A DNA stretch of 64,000 bases from Chelonoidis abingdonii (taxonomy: Eukaryota; Chordata; Testudines; Testudinidae). The notes under the pieces are model-generated. The model saw nothing but the letters and a program-made list of their open reading frames with translations, did no database searches and was not told the DNA's origin. The translations under genes were made by a program, and so were the position numbers. Below are positions 31,388 through 44,282 of this stretch, piece by piece. How positions within the stretch are numbered: the stretch's first letter is position 1; every line of letters begins with the position of its first letter. The stretch is from assembly GCF_003597395.2 (NCBI RefSeq), contig NC_133778.1, forward strand, positions 10,515,919 to 10,579,918. Direction: 5' to 3'.

Positions 31388-31608
31388 AGAACCTAAGAAC
31401 GGCCGTACAACTGGCTCAGACCAAAGGTCCATCCAGCCCAGTATCCTGTCTACCAACAGTGGCCGATGCCAGGTGCCCCAGAGGGAGTGAACCTAACAGG
31501 TGATGATTAAGAGTGATCCATCCCCTGCCTCCATCACCACCTTCTGACAAACAGAGGCTAGGGTCACCAATCCATGACTTCCATGACCTCCATGACAAAC
31601 TCGCGGCC
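31388..31608 (-). mobile_element. CR1 3' end, minus strand, with a MITE remnant
   Basis: AACCTAAGAACGGCCGTACA, GACCAAAGGTCCATCCAGCC, CAACAGTGGCCGATGCCAGG and CAAACAGAGGCTAGGGTCAC are the reverse CR1 3' region. The last part, CCATGACAAACTCGCGGCCTTA, resembles the right end of the palindromic MITE at 13123-13483. Confidence 0.82.
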
Positions 31609-32974
31609 TTAGTTTTGTTGCCACGTAGCTGCAGTTTCACATAGTCTGGAAAGATTTTTCCACTCCCTGGACTGAAGAAACAGTCAAAATGTTGATGACG
31701 TGACAAATTGATTTGAGTTGATTCATCAGGGAGATACTGTAAATAGAACTATACTGAAAGGAGGGACACTGTTCGTGTGTGGTGGGAGTTTGGGGAGAAG
31801 CTGAATGGCAGCTTTCTGTAGTACCAGTCACTGAATCACAGCTGTTCGATTTTAACTTTACCGCTGTAAAAAAAAAAGGTCAATTGAAATTTAGACTTAA
31901 TAGGATTACAGCTCCTAGTTGGCAAAAGCAAACAATCCATCAAAACAAAAGGATCAGAAACCTACCTTGAGGGCACGCTTGGCATTATGAAGTAAATGTG
32001 TTAGAAACCCTATTTACAATAGTACACAGACAGGGCATTCAGATCAGCAGATTGATTAGAATTTAATGTGACCAAAACAGGTCCAGAGCCTCTTTTAGAA
32101 GGAGAATTTTTTAAGATGGAAAACAGGCTTCCATTCCTCAACACTTTAAAAATGACACACACCAATATCAATTGCTGCCTAAGACTAACTTACAAAGGAA
32201 GAATTAAAGCCCTCCAACTTGGAAAGAATAGATAAAGCAGTGGCTAAGATTACATGCAAGGAAATTGTCATGCCCACAGTCATTAAAATAGTACATCCTT
32301 AACATGATGCCAAACGTTGCCTAGTCCTTGTCTGTACTAGACAAGTTGCACCAGTTTAATGAAATTGATTTTAAATTGATCTAGTTAAACCAATGCAACA
32401 GCACAAAAGATGCACTTAAATGAGTTTAACCCTTGCACTACTGTAACTATAGGAAACAGTAAGAAGTAGAGCTGGTTGAAATTGATTTCCCCCTTCCTGA
32501 GTCACCCCCAGACACACATGAATTTGATTTTTGTTTTGAAAAACATTTTAAATGAATTTTTTAAAATGAAAAAGGGGTGAGAAGGGAGAGAACTTGGGGG
32601 AAGGGACAGTCTTTTTTAGTTTATTCAAATGGAAAAAGTGTGAAATGATAAAAAAGAAAAAGTGTTCCTTCCCCCCTTTTCACACTAACTTTTCCTATGG
32701 GAAATTCTTTTGTGGGGCAAGTGGAGGGGTGGGGGAATAAAGTAATGAAAGTGATATTCTCCCCCCACACCATTTATAGTGAAAATTTAAATCGGTACAA
32801 AACAGATAAAAACGTTTGACACAATGTTGCACAGTTGTGAAAATATAAAAATCAATAACCATTGAAAAATGCTTCAGAAATGATATTATCCATCAGAATT
32901 ATAAGGACAATTAAAATCCAATTCTCCAAGCCTAATTATGATCTGGTCTTCACTTATACGGTCATATACTATTT
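31609..32974. other. Intergenic DNA, no gene seen
   Basis: It includes a GTCTGTACTAGACAAGTTGC MITE-like trace at about 32330-32440. Homopolymer-rich DNA lies around 32500-32790. Confidence 0.4.
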
Positions 32975-33140
32975 CAGGGTTTCTCAAACAGGGTTTCACA
33001 AACGACATTTGTGTAAGGAAAACCCCTGGCAGGCCAGGCCAGTTTGTTTACTTGCCCCATCTGCAGGTCCAGCTGATCGCGGCTCTCACTGGCTGCGGAT
33101 CGCTGCTCCGAGCCAATGGGAGCTGCTGCAATCCAGGGCT
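32975..33140 (+). mobile_element. hAT element, left part only
   Basis: It begins CAGGGTTTCTCAAACAGGG. The interior has AACCCCTGGCAGGCCAGGCC, GTTTGTTTACTTGCCCC and GAGCCAATGGGAGCTG (with a CCAAT box). The right end was not found. It is related to the element starting at 63935. Confidence 0.6.
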
Positions 33141-36100
33141 TAAACTTATTAATAGTTACGTTCCCTAGCTAATAAAGCAGGTTTTCCCCCAAAGTTCAGT
33201 CTGTTCCATAACTGGTTGGCCTCCCAGGAACCCGGAGCCAACCCTTCATGAAAAACAGCCCTGCGCCATGAGATGTCTCCTCTGTGAGTAGATACAGAAT
33301 GCCTTTCTCTACCCTATGATACACCAACTCAGTCTTTTGTCTTTATTCATAAACAGGGTGAGCCCCTGTCTATTGTTATCTTCCTTTTTACCTCCAAGTG
33401 GCTTCAATGTTTATAGTTTATTTTTGATGATTTTCCATAGACTTTTCTGGGTTGTTGCAACAGTGGACAATTGAGCAATACATTACGTGACTGACTAGCC
33501 AACTCTCTCCTGCTTGAATGAGTCATCACCAAGACATAGGATTTGCTGATGACCAACTTTCACTTCAAGATCATAAGGGCATAATCTCCAATATAGTTAC
33601 CTTATTCCTTAAATGTTACCTATATGCACATCTTGCAATGACTATGAGTATCAGTAAGTTACAAGCTTTCATCACATGCTATCCTTCATGGATTAATAAC
33701 ACCATGAAAGCGGGGTATTAAGTATAGTGAGTTTGTCAGGTCTGAGACAGGAATTGATTGTAAAGAACAGTGAACTCTTTACCAGTAGGTACCAAAGGGC
33801 TTCTCTGTCATAATCACGAATTTTGTGTTCCTCATTTTCTGGGTGTCCAGCCTGAGGCCTGATTTGCAGAAATGCTGAGCACTCACAGCTGCAACTGAAG
33901 TCAACGTGAGCTGTGCTTTGAACATATAAAGTGCTATATAATGTTAAGTACTCAAAAAAAATCAGTACTAGGCATCTCAAATTAGTTGGTCTTAATCTGT
34001 GCCTCAACTCCCAGTCTGTAGAATGGAGGCAGTAACACCCCTCATCTCACAGGGGGGCTCAAAAATAAATTAATTAATGTATGTGGCACATTCAGATACT
34101 GGGAAATGAGAAGAGCATCATGGACAAGCCCAGGGGGCAATTAATAATTCTGTCTTCAGAGCAGGGTTTGAATAGCATCCAGTAGACAAAGCCACACGAG
34201 GATAAAACAAAATGTTGAATAGCTGTTCATTCAATGAGCACCATCCATCCTGCACACTGAATGAGGCAGGGATCCTGCAGAAAAAATAGGATGTGATCAT
34301 GTAATTAAAGACTGCATCACAATGCTTATGCACATGGGAGACAATTAAGCACTGAAAAGTTAGGAAATGACTGTATTCACTTGTGTAACTCTGACATTAA
34401 AAACTTAGCAGTCTTGTAACGAAAGTTTGTATATATAATAAACAGACCCAATGAGATTGTCACTCAGTTCTCTCACGAAGAAAACCTGTTGCTGGGCTTC
34501 AAATCTTGCTGAATGTTCAGAAGCCATGACAGCATTATTATTGTATTATAACAATGCCAACTCAACCTTAATGACTGTCTAGCTGTAACGTGGGTGTGAT
34601 GGAGAGAAAAAGCAAAGCAGGTTTCTTATGCACCACAAATCTTCTCTCCTGCTTTCTGTGGTAGAGCAGTTTGGTTCTTATTTTGTAGTAGTGACCTCTG
34701 CTGGGAATAAGATATTTTTATGAGCCAGTTCATAAACTGGATTTCCACAAACTGTTCCGTTCTCTGAAGAATTAGAACCAAGCAAATAGATTCAAGTTAC
34801 ATCTATAATAATGATTGGCAGACTGCGTAATGAGGCCCTAATGAGTTCTCTTATTAGTGATGAGTGACTCTCATGAAGTCTAATGTTTTGTCAACTTCTT
34901 GAACTATCTAGTTATGTGCATTTACATGATACAATGAAAAAAGTGCTTGCAGACTCAGACAGTGGTTTATTTAAAGAGTAGTTTTGATTTAAAAGAAAGA
35001 GAGAGAGAGAGAAAAAAAAATCTAACTAAAGAGAAATCTGGAAGAGTGTCCTGTTCCCTCCCGCCCCCAAAATCTAGGCTGGCATAAAAGTGTGTGTGTG
35101 CTCTCTCTCTCTCTGTATATGCACACACCACATCTGTCATGCTGTATTTGTTTTTTCATTAGATGTTTTCATCTAATCTCCCTTCTCCCCCAGCCCAGTC
35201 TCTTGTATTTGTTTCTTGTTCTGCTCCATTTTTCACCATGTTTTCTCTGTGTCCTCTTTCAGCAACTCTACAACCAGGCAATTCCCAGTTGAGGGCAGGC
35301 GCCCAGTCACTCTTGTGTTTAACTTCTCTGGTATCCTAAGGACCACAAGATCAGGCCCTTATGCAGAAGAGGGGTAAAATGAGGCAGAGGGAGATTACAG
35401 CCAGTGTTTTCAAAAAGTGTCAATTAGTTTTGGGTACCTCAACTTGTAGTATCCAACTTGAGACATCCCAAGCTAAAAAAAATTCCCAACATGACTACCT
35501 AAAGTTAAGCACCTAGTTTAAGTTAAGCACCGTATTTAGGTACCTAAATAAGAGATGTTCAGAAGTGCAGAGCATCTCCAGCTGAACTCAGTGGGAGCCA
35601 CAGGTGCACAACATCTGTGGAAATCAGGCTCCTCAGTGTTTGCAGTTGAGCCCCAAAATTTGAGGCACCCAAAATGAGTGTAGACTCTAAAAATGTTGGC
35701 CTAAATGACTTGCCCATAGTCACAGAGTAAGTCAGTAAGTGACCTGGGAAGAGAACGTAGCAGTCATGACTACAGGTTCCCTGCTGTAACCACAGGAGCA
35801 GCATTCTGTTTTAAATTAGAATGGTTTTACAATCCCAGATTTCATAAAAAGTACCCCCTATTTACTATTATAAAAGCCATGAATAGTTAAGCACATGTTC
35901 TTAAACAATTAGAACTCACTTTCAGCTGACAGTTGAGTAGGTGGAATATTTTTTCACATCAATTTCTTCAATCTGGAACATATTTCATATTTAAGAAAGC
36001 AAGACTTTAAGCCTCCCCAAATATCAGCCAGCATGTCTAACAGAACAAAGAAATCATCTCTGCTGGAATTCAAGGAATTATGAGTTGTTTTCTTTCCTCC

Positions 36101-36582
36101 TCTCTGAAACCAAAGATGGAGAAAACTTGAAATATAAAATCTTACATTTAACTACAGCAGTACTTAAAGATTGTTTATAGGGGATTGTTTCCTTTCCAAC
36201 ATTGTTTTCAAAAAGTCATCAAGCTTCCATTTAACATTGAGTTTCAGTTCCATTCTGGTGGGGATGAAGGCAGACGTTCACAGAGCCTAGCTTCTGCATT
36301 TAAGTACAATTTTAACAGTGCTGCCTTATGAAATATTGTGATCATCTAAGTCAGGAGTACAGGGGAATTTTGAGAACTTTCATATGGCTTACAGCTTTTT
36401 TCTCAACTTCCGCACAAGCTTTGTTTTATGTTAAAAAGCCTCTTCTCAAATGATGTAAAGGTTAGGTTCTGGAAGTAAGTCTGAATATGCAGTGTCAGTA
36501 TATTGAAAAGAGAACCCAGTCCTGCCCAGCTGAACCAGCCAAATAGTTGACTGCCCCAATATGAAAGCAGAGTAAGCATATT
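33141..36582. other. Intergenic DNA with ancient SINE-like sequence
   Basis: A MIR/CORE-SINE-like stretch lies at about 35395-35830 (separate entry). A related-looking tail, ATAAATTAATTAATGTATGTGGCAC, lies at about 34060-34090. (GA)n lies at 34996-35012 and (TC)n at 35101-35114. No exon of a neighbouring gene was recognised; RAMP1 would be expected somewhere upstream of UBE2F from human gene order, but I did not find it. Confidence 0.4.
35395..35830 (+). repeat. MIR/CORE-SINE-like ancient repeat
   Basis: The segment AAATGACTTGCCCATAGTCA, CAGAGTAAGTCAGTAAGTGAC, GGGAAGAGAACGTAGCAGT resembles the conserved core of MIR-type SINEs shared by amniotes. The upstream text (CTGAACTCAGTGGGAGCC, CCCAAAATTTGAGGCACCC) recurs in part near 61890-61990. 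Confidence 0.55.
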
Positions 36583-37137
36583 GTTATGGGTCAGACATGG
36601 CTGCTGCCTTCCATTAAGGATAGATATTCAGAAGCCATCATAAGCAGGTGGCTGAAACAGTAATTGTAGCACCCCAAAACACAGGTACATAGAAACACTG
36701 AGTAGCACTGAATTGTGAAACCCAAGGGTTTTAAAATGCAAGGGCTAAGGATTTGATTGGCAGAACTGTTTTTGTCAGTGTGTGCCTGTGCCAGAGAGAG
36801 AAACACAGGACAAACTGAATAAAGACAAACCAAGGAGAAAGAGCCTGGACAAGCTCGGTTTAGGACCCTGAGGCGAGACTAGGAAGAGCTTCTGGGGTTG
36901 GGGTGAGCTAATGAGGTTAGAGACTATAAGCAAAGAAACTGTGTCTCTTGGGTTTTGGTTCCTCCTACGTTTGGAGAAGCAGGACTATGTACATTCCTTG
37001 TAAATAAACAAGATTGCATCAAACAAAATACCAAACTCCATCATCAATGTCTACTTCCAGTCAGAACAACCTACAAGGCCTTGAACTTTGGCTAGTTGCT
37101 GGAGTCAAAAGGGTAACAATACGTTTGGGTAACAACA
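36583..37137 (+). mobile_element. Possible solo LTR
   Basis: The segment starts TTATGGGTCAGACATGG and contains an AATAAA near 37003 in a T/G-rich context. It ends near GGGTAACAACA, roughly the inverse of its start. No target duplication could be established, and no internal region is present. Confidence 0.3.
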
Positions 37138-37177
37138 GCACATCAGTTGATCAGCTTTTTACCAACATTTTCTAATC

Positions 37178-37931
37178 CGGGGTGGGCAAACTTTTTGGCC
37201 TAAGGGCCATATTTGGGTACAGAAATTGTATAGCGGGCCATGAATGCTCACGAAATTGGAGATTGGGGTGTGGGAGAGGGTGAGGGCTCTGGCTGGGGGT
37301 GCAAGCTCTGGGGTGGGGCTGGGGATTAGGAGTTTGAGGTGCAGAAGGGGGCTCCAGGTTGGAACCAAGGGGTTCAGAGGGCGGGAGCGGGATCAGGGCT
37401 GGGGCAGAGGGTTGGAGTATGGGGAAGGAGTGTGAGGGCTCCATCTGGAGATGCGAGCTCTGGGGGGAGGCTGGGGATGAGGGTTTGGGGTGCAGGAGGG
37501 GGATCAGAGCTGTGGCAGGGAACTGAGGGGGCGGGACTCAGGGTGTAGGCTCCGGGCAGCGCTTATGGCAAGCAGCTCCCAGAAGCATGTTCCCACTCCG
37601 GCTCTGAGGCGTAGCCAGGCGACTCTGCATGCTTCCCTGTCTGCAGGAGCCACCCCTGCAGCTCCCATTGGCTAGGAACCGTGGCCAGTGAAAGCTGCAG
37701 GGGTGGTGCCTGCAGATGGGGCGGCATGCAGAGCTGCCTGGCCACACATCTGCATACTATGTAGGAGCTGGGGCAGGAGGTCGAGCTGGAGGGTAATCAT
37801 ACCAGCTGCTTCCTGGGAGCCGCGTGGAGCGGGGCAAGCCCCTGACCCTGCTCCCCAGCGGGAGCTGAGGGACCGATTAAATGGTCTGACAGGCTGGATG
37901 TGGCCTGCGGGCCGTAGTCTGCCTGCCCCTG
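37178..37931. mobile_element. hAT non-autonomous transposon (754 bp)
   Basis: The left end CGGGGTGGGCAAACTTTTTG and the right end read inward CAGGGGCAGGCAGAC mark the element. The flanks TTCTAATC and CTGTAATC match at 6 of 8. The interior has the same order as 20920-21532: TTGGCCTAAGGGCC, a G-rich middle, GCTCCCATTGGCTAGG and CTGCGGGCCGTAGTCTG. Confidence 0.88.
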
Positions 37932-37939
37932 CTGTAATC

Positions 37940-40900
37940 ATTCCTCAATCTGGAACAAAGCTAAAACAAAAACTGAAGGCAGGTCCCTTTATTGGGAGGA
38001 ACGGAAATTGGCATGGACTTATCAGGGAAGCCTACAAGCTAGCTTCACAATATAGTTTTAACCTGAGAAGCGGTCAAGACTGATTTCATATCATTTGAAG
38101 TTATCTGCCTTCCTACATGTCTAGAGTGAAGCTAGACAGGAAGTTTTCTGCATCAGGACCCTGCAAAAAATTCACAACCTCCTTCCCCCCAAACAACCCT
38201 CCCCCCCCAAAAAATGAGACACCCCACCACCACCTCAGAGCAGCCTATATCCTGATGGTTATGGCACTCGTGGGAGAAACAGCTTCAAGTCCCTGCCAGA
38301 ATCAGTGCAGACTTGAACCTGGGATGCCCACATTCCAAAGTTTTAGTTTTGACTAATTTTGTTAGTCTGCTATTGGTCAGCAAATGCCAAACACACACCC
38401 CACTACCATGTTTAATATAAAACTTCTCTACCAGCTCTAGCTTAGACCCCTTGAGCTACCACCTGGAGTTCTTTGAATAATTAAACTTTCATCCTCTTCT
38501 CAGCCATGCTGCAAACTTATGCAATGTTATTTGGATTGTCTTACCCTAGGTGCATTTCAATCTCCCAAAGAAGATGGGATGCAAATGAAATATATACTTT
38601 GATGTGAGTCAGACAACATCTGCTAGTGAGTCTAAAAGGAAAATACAAAAATTAATTGGACTCCAACAAACTGGATCTTTTGGATACTGATGTGCGCCAG
38701 TGATCTGGGTTGATGCCTGTTACTTGGCAGTGTTAATACTAGATATTTCTGGCCCATATACAAATAAAAATGACCATACTCTTTAGTTTGATTCATAAAG
38801 CTCAATAGGAATCAGATTCTCTTTCAATCAGATTCTTTCAATCGGATTCTCCTATGATAAGGAATGTGGCTCACCCTTCCTTACAATATTTTCTCACTGT
38901 ATCACAGCGGATCTACCTGTTCAGTTTGAAGTTCAAAAGGGGATAAACAAACTGGAAACCTATTTTTATTCTTGATGATGAGATGGTTCCCCTAATGGGC
39001 ACACTGCAAAAGAAATAGCATAGAAGCATTCACAAAGAAGAATCATAATAACTATCTTCTCTGGAGACAACTAATCCCTGAGGAAACCAAACCAGTCAAA
39101 GAAAAAGCTTTAACTAGGCATCTAACGCTAAGCTGCAATAGTCTGATTCTGGATTTGCTACACCCCAATTGAATTTGTATTGAAATAGGTTTGCTTTATC
39201 CAAGCAGTTCGATACAAATTGTTGGACTCCCCAAGGACTTTGAGTTCACATGACAGACAGTAAAGCCGGGAAAAGCCTGCTCTAGTCTATTTTATGTGAC
39301 TGCAGGCTTACAGCCTCCACGCTAATTTAAGAAACAAATCCAAAAATCAATTGGCTGGATTTCAGCCATTCTTCAAAAGGCTGAAGGTAAAGGAAGAAGT
39401 GGGCGGAATAAAGGTAAGAAAAGATCTTCTCCAGCAAGAAAAAGCTCAGCTAAAACTGTCAAACATATCTTCATAAAAGCACTCAGACTCCACCAAAGCC
39501 AGAATCAATGCAATTCCCTTTTTACAGACTCTGGGCCTGAGCCTACAATCCTTCATTACAATGGAACTGAAGGTAATGGGTGATTTACTTGCACAAGGAT
39601 TGCAAGACTGGGCCTTGTCTACACTAGAGACATTTGGCTTGCCAGCTACCCTCTGACATGTCTGTACCACACTTTGTGTCCATGCTCCCTGGGTTGTACA
39701 GGCAGTTACATCACTTTTGTTGGACTTGCACTGAGCAAGGCTAACCATAATGCAGTCCTTTGCCATGCCAGTTTCCACTGGTGCACTGCATCCATATGGG
39801 TAGATTGCTGGTTTAATGGCCTCAGCAGTACAAAGCACCCTTCTCCTCCAGCACACCGGTCACTGCTTGGGTGGCCTCTCCTGTCTACTGCCTAGACGCC
39901 TACCCAAGGGTGTAAGTTTGCTGGAAGCCGCATAGCCATACAAATAGCACAGCATACATGGGAACTCAGTTTCTGAGAGAGCAACTTCTTCCACTCCATT
40001 CTAGTGCTGTTGACAGCATGTCTCAGAGTGGACCTTCCTGGAGGGCACTGCCAGCAGGTTGGAGGTGGACACGTGGACAAACGTGGCCCTCTTGCGGAGC
40101 TGAAGCAACCCAGGTTTAGTTGAATTCAGTCATTCAGTATATTACCAGGTGCCTGCAAGAGTAACCAAGACAGGCATCGCTCAGGGGCAAACGGTGCAGA
40201 GGAGAGAACAAAGGACAAAAGGCCCAATGTAACTAGGCCCAGAACAACAGTAAGGCCCAGCTCAGGGCAGAAAGCATGTTTGCACTGTGATGAACGGGAC
40301 TGAATCCTTCCATGCAGCTGGATAATCCAGCACTGCCTCACATTGCAGCATTGAGGTATGAGGAGGAGACCACTGTCTCCATGAACTGAGCAGACAAGAG
40401 ACCAGATGTAGATGTCTGAGAAATTGCTAGGCTCTTAGGATCCAGATAGAATAGTGGAGGCAGCAGACAAGCCTGGTGGGTAAGGGCATCTCCACACAAG
40501 GTTTGCAACTTTTTTAATAGTATGGGTGGGGCTTGATTTTGCAGGTTTGGGGGTCGTGGGAAGACAGTGGAAATGTCTAACTATTCCTTTGCTCTGTCAA
40601 ATCTCCTTCCTGCCTTGGCCAGTCCCCCATGTCCATCCACAAAACTGAGAATTTGGGAAAAGTTAGCCGTGTCCAAAAACTTTTGAATAAGTATTTGAGC
40701 CTTGCAATCCCCTTCTGGGACAATGGCTGCTGGGGTGGCCGACAAACCAGGGACTGAACTGGGAACCTCTAGAGCTAAGTGCGTGACCTGCATAGCTGAG
40801 GGAAGGGGGGGGGAGAACAGCTTATATCCTGTGTGGCTCTGCATAGAGATGACCTGTGACACGCCCTCAGAGGGTGCAGATATTACCCTTAACCCCCAGG

Positions 40901-41092
40901 CAGATTCACACCACCTCCCCATTCCTCAGACTCATCCACGTGCATAACTCTAGCTGTTTCTTGAATTCCTCTGTGCGAATGACTCTGACGCAAACTTATT
41001 AACCTTTCCCCTCACTTGATCAAAAGTGATATCCCTTTCCTCCTGCTAAGAGCCCCTGCAAAGAGAAGTTCTCAAGTCTCCCATTTGCCTAC
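37940..41092. other. Intergenic DNA with MITE traces
   Basis: A GGCCTTGTCTACACTAGAG Harbinger-type terminus is present at about 39613, without a clear partner. Open frames at 39446-39856 and 40581-40947 have no recognised domain. A T- and G-tract region lies around 40500. Confidence 0.4.
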
Positions 41093-41516
41093 TGTAGGGG
41101 ACTGCGGAAGACTGTGTCACGGCCTAGCTAGGGTGTCTCCGCTTTCTCGGCGGCCTTGTGAAAAGCCCCTGCTTGCTAAGTGGCTGGTCATTGTAGGACA
41201 CAGCATGCCAGTTATAACTTGCTTTTAACTGGTTGAAACCAGTTTGTATGGCCTTAGGCCAAAGGGTGGACATAGCCTGTGGGAAGTCCCTTTTTGCATA
41301 TGTATGAGTTGCTTTTGTATTGTGTATATATAGCTGTATGCTCCCGGTCCGCCTTTGGACTCCGACCCAGGCCAAGCTGAGCTTTGGTGCTGGGTTCCCG
41401 GCCTAAGTGACAGCAACGCCCAGGGCCCCTGTTCCGGATGTGTCACTTTACCTTCATTAAAGCCAAATAACTCACTGTGTGGGCCTCATCCTTGCAGAGC
41501 ACTCAGGCACGTAACA
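41093..41516 (+). mobile_element. Solo LTR (424 bp) with 5-bp target duplication
   Basis: It starts TGTAGGGGACTGCGG and ends GGCACGTAACA. CCTAC is duplicated at 41088-41092 and 41517-41521. GTGTATATATAGCTG (TATA-like) is followed about 120 bases later by TTCATTAAAGCCAAATAA, a poly(A)-signal-like region. This is the layout of a retroviral-type LTR. No internal genes remain. Confidence 0.85.
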
Positions 41517-42423
41517 CCTACAATATGTAATCTTTGTTAATCCAATGACAATCACTAACCACCAACAGCCTTCCCACTCCTTTGAGTCCTTTACATGCTG
41601 GGTGCTAATTCTACAGGCATTTTCTTACCCTCACTAGTAATGCCTGGCAAGAACACCCTGACGGTTACTTCTGTTGCATTCCTTGATATGGTTGGATGGT
41701 GTACAGCTATATTTATTAACTTGCATTTCTTCCCACCGTTCACATTGCAAACCTACAAATACATCACCACAGGGGTGGGGGGCAGGAAGAACAGCTGACA
41801 AAGCTGAAAAGCAAAACGGAGAAGACCCATTTCTATCCATGAATAGAGACTCTGATTAAATGTGCCACTCTGAGGAGCACAAAATGAAGGCTAATTTTGC
41901 AAGGCCAGGGCAATTTCCCACCAGCCATGGTCTGATACTGGGCTTTTTCCCCTAAAAGAGAGGGAAATAAGAATGGAGGTTGCGGATACAGACTAACACG
42001 GTTGCTGCTCTGAAACATTCCAATAGGAAATTTCCAATGAGTATGTAAGGGCTCAAGAAAAGATAACTGCACAGCTGGCCCAGCATTGCCCCTGCAACAC
42101 CTACCTAATACACACTATGAATCCAATGCTTTTTGGACTGCCTCTTGTCTTCAGCTCCCTCACATCCATTCCCCAGACATTCCACCCCTTTATAAGACTA
42201 AGGCAAATCTATATTTCCTGGAGAGCTAGAGAACTGGAGTGTAAGCGTTCTCTGCCCTCAGACGAATTGTTAACAAAGAGCTTTTCTCTTCATTGCTCAT
42301 CAGGAGGAATGAGCAAAGAGACTGAGTTTTCAAAGGCCTAACTAAGAATCCATTCCACTCTCATTTGCTCAGGTTTCAGTTTCTGGTCTCTTGGGAGGTC
42401 ATCATCTCACTAGTTCTTTAGTT

Positions 42424-42510
42424 GTCCACAGACGTATAGGGTTGGAAGGGACCTGCAGAGGTCTTCTAGTCCAGTGTCTTGCACTCAAGGCAGGACTCAG
42501 TATTATCTGG
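42424..42510 (-). mobile_element. CR1 3' end fragment, minus strand
   Basis: AGGGTTGGAAGGGACCTGCA, GAGGTCTTCTAGTCCAGTG and CTCAAGGCAGGACTCAG are the reverse of the common CR1 3' end. Confidence 0.8.
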
Positions 42511-42754
42511 ACCATGGAGACTTCTAGCAAAAACAGGGAAGAGAACAGCTAACATTTCTACTGTAAAAATAAAAACTAAACCTTAAAACCTCAAACATGT
42601 ACACCTTACGCCATCTTTGGACATTACAAAGAAGAAGAAGAAGGAGAGAGATACACACAATATGTAGGGCTCTTTAAACTATGGGATCTCATTAAGTCTG
42701 CAAGTCAAAGCAAAATTCAATAAAGCAATTTTCAGAGTTTGAAACCAATTACGA

Positions 42755-42966
42755 AAGCCAGTGAATTTATGTACCAAATGTCTAGCTAGCCAGCTGGGTT
42801 TATGGGGGGTCATGAGCGGTCAGCTTCCATCCCCAAAGCCTGCTTTGCCGCCAGCATTTATAATAGTGTCTAGAATAAAAAATGTGTCTTTATTTTATAA
42901 GGGGGGGGTCACACTCATAGGCTTGCTGTGTGAAAGGGGTCACAATACAAAAGTTTGAGAACCACT
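42755..42966 (-). mobile_element. hAT element end fragment
   Basis: The segment ends AAAAGTTTGAGAACCACTT, the reverse of a CAGTGGTTCTCAAAC-type end. It shares GGCTTGCTGTGTGAAAGGGG with 2920-3180. The other end is not defined. Confidence 0.5.
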
Positions 42967-44282
42967 TCATAAGACTCTCTCTTTTTCCTGTATACTTTGT
43001 TTCCCCTGGCTGCTCTCAGTGGTTTTTTCAAAGGATTCAAATTCAAGGCCATCACTGAAGAGTTGACGTGTCATACAAAATCTGAAAGGTACAAACTACC
43101 TGCGTGTATAAAAACTGAGAAAACATTCTGTAGCAGTGACTATGGCAATTTTCACTCACAGCGTTACACCCGGAAGTTCAAAACCCTCCTGTCAGGAAAG
43201 AGTAGGTACTATCAATGTGAGACATAAGCAACAAAGAGATTGTTACTGTGTGTGACATTTCCCTCCTGCATACCTAGAACTGTGTCAAGTGCAAATGAAT
43301 GAACTTCTCTACTGTCTTCAATGCTATTCCAGCAGAGCCTTTTGCACAAACTGCTTTATTAAACTGAAAGTCAAATTAAATGGGTATTTGAAGAGCTCTC
43401 ATGACAATCAGTGAATTTATACCCTTAGATGAAGAGCCAGTCTTTAAGTAACTTCCTCTCTCTCTCATCATGAAAAGAGCAGGGCAAAATACTTTCATTC
43501 TCTGCACCTCATACAGTGGTTTATATTGGTGCAATGGCCCAGAATCCATAAACAAAAAATTCCCTTAAGCCATTAGAACAAAAAACACAGGGTCACCCAG
43601 TCACTCTCCCTTTTCCCAAGGAAATCTCTATTCAGCAATCAGAGAAAAACCGATAAACATCACAATGTTCCCTGACTCAAGGTTTCTTGCCAAGATCAGT
43701 TCTGAGCGGAATTGATCAAAATTTTCCTTCGGAATGATTTTCGAAAAGAAAAATACAGTTTCCATAAAAAAGCAAAATTTTCCCATGAGAAAAAAAATCA
43801 ATTTTGCTAAAAACATTTGCCTTTCCAGCAGAAAAATTGAAATGAAATATATTTGTTCCAGGTTGGTTTGATCCAAATTGGAATATTTCATTTGATTGAA
43901 CTGACCCAACATGTTTAATTTCAAATCAGTTATAAAAACAGCATTTCCCTAGTACATTGCCTTATGGGAGTTGTAGTCTGGGCCCCATCATCTCCTACGA
44001 GCTGGGCTTTGTGGAGGGCTGCATCTGATTCCCACAATGTAATACAGACCAAGGACAGAGTAGTGCCTCTGGAGAACATCACAGTCATTCTTTGGCTCCA
44101 TGAGCTGGAGGAGTGTTAGTAGGTAAACAGTGGTGGTCAGAGTGTGGTCCAGTGAGAATTCATTGCTGCTTCTGGATACGAAGTATAAGCAGTGTCCTGA
44201 AATGGCTTGTCTAGATAGGATTAGCCAGGAGATTATAGCTGTGATAAATGAAGGGAGGTGGGGGTGGGGAGCTCCCTTTTAT
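42967..44282. other. Intergenic DNA, no gene seen
   Basis: It includes the A/T-rich 'GAAAT' stretch at about 43650-43960. The 76-codon frame at 42997-43227 has no recognised domain. Confidence 0.4.

Noticed and set aside
42997..43227. 76-codon plus-strand frame with several cysteines
   Set aside because: Cysteine spacing fits no known finger, there is no family resemblance, and the length is within chance.
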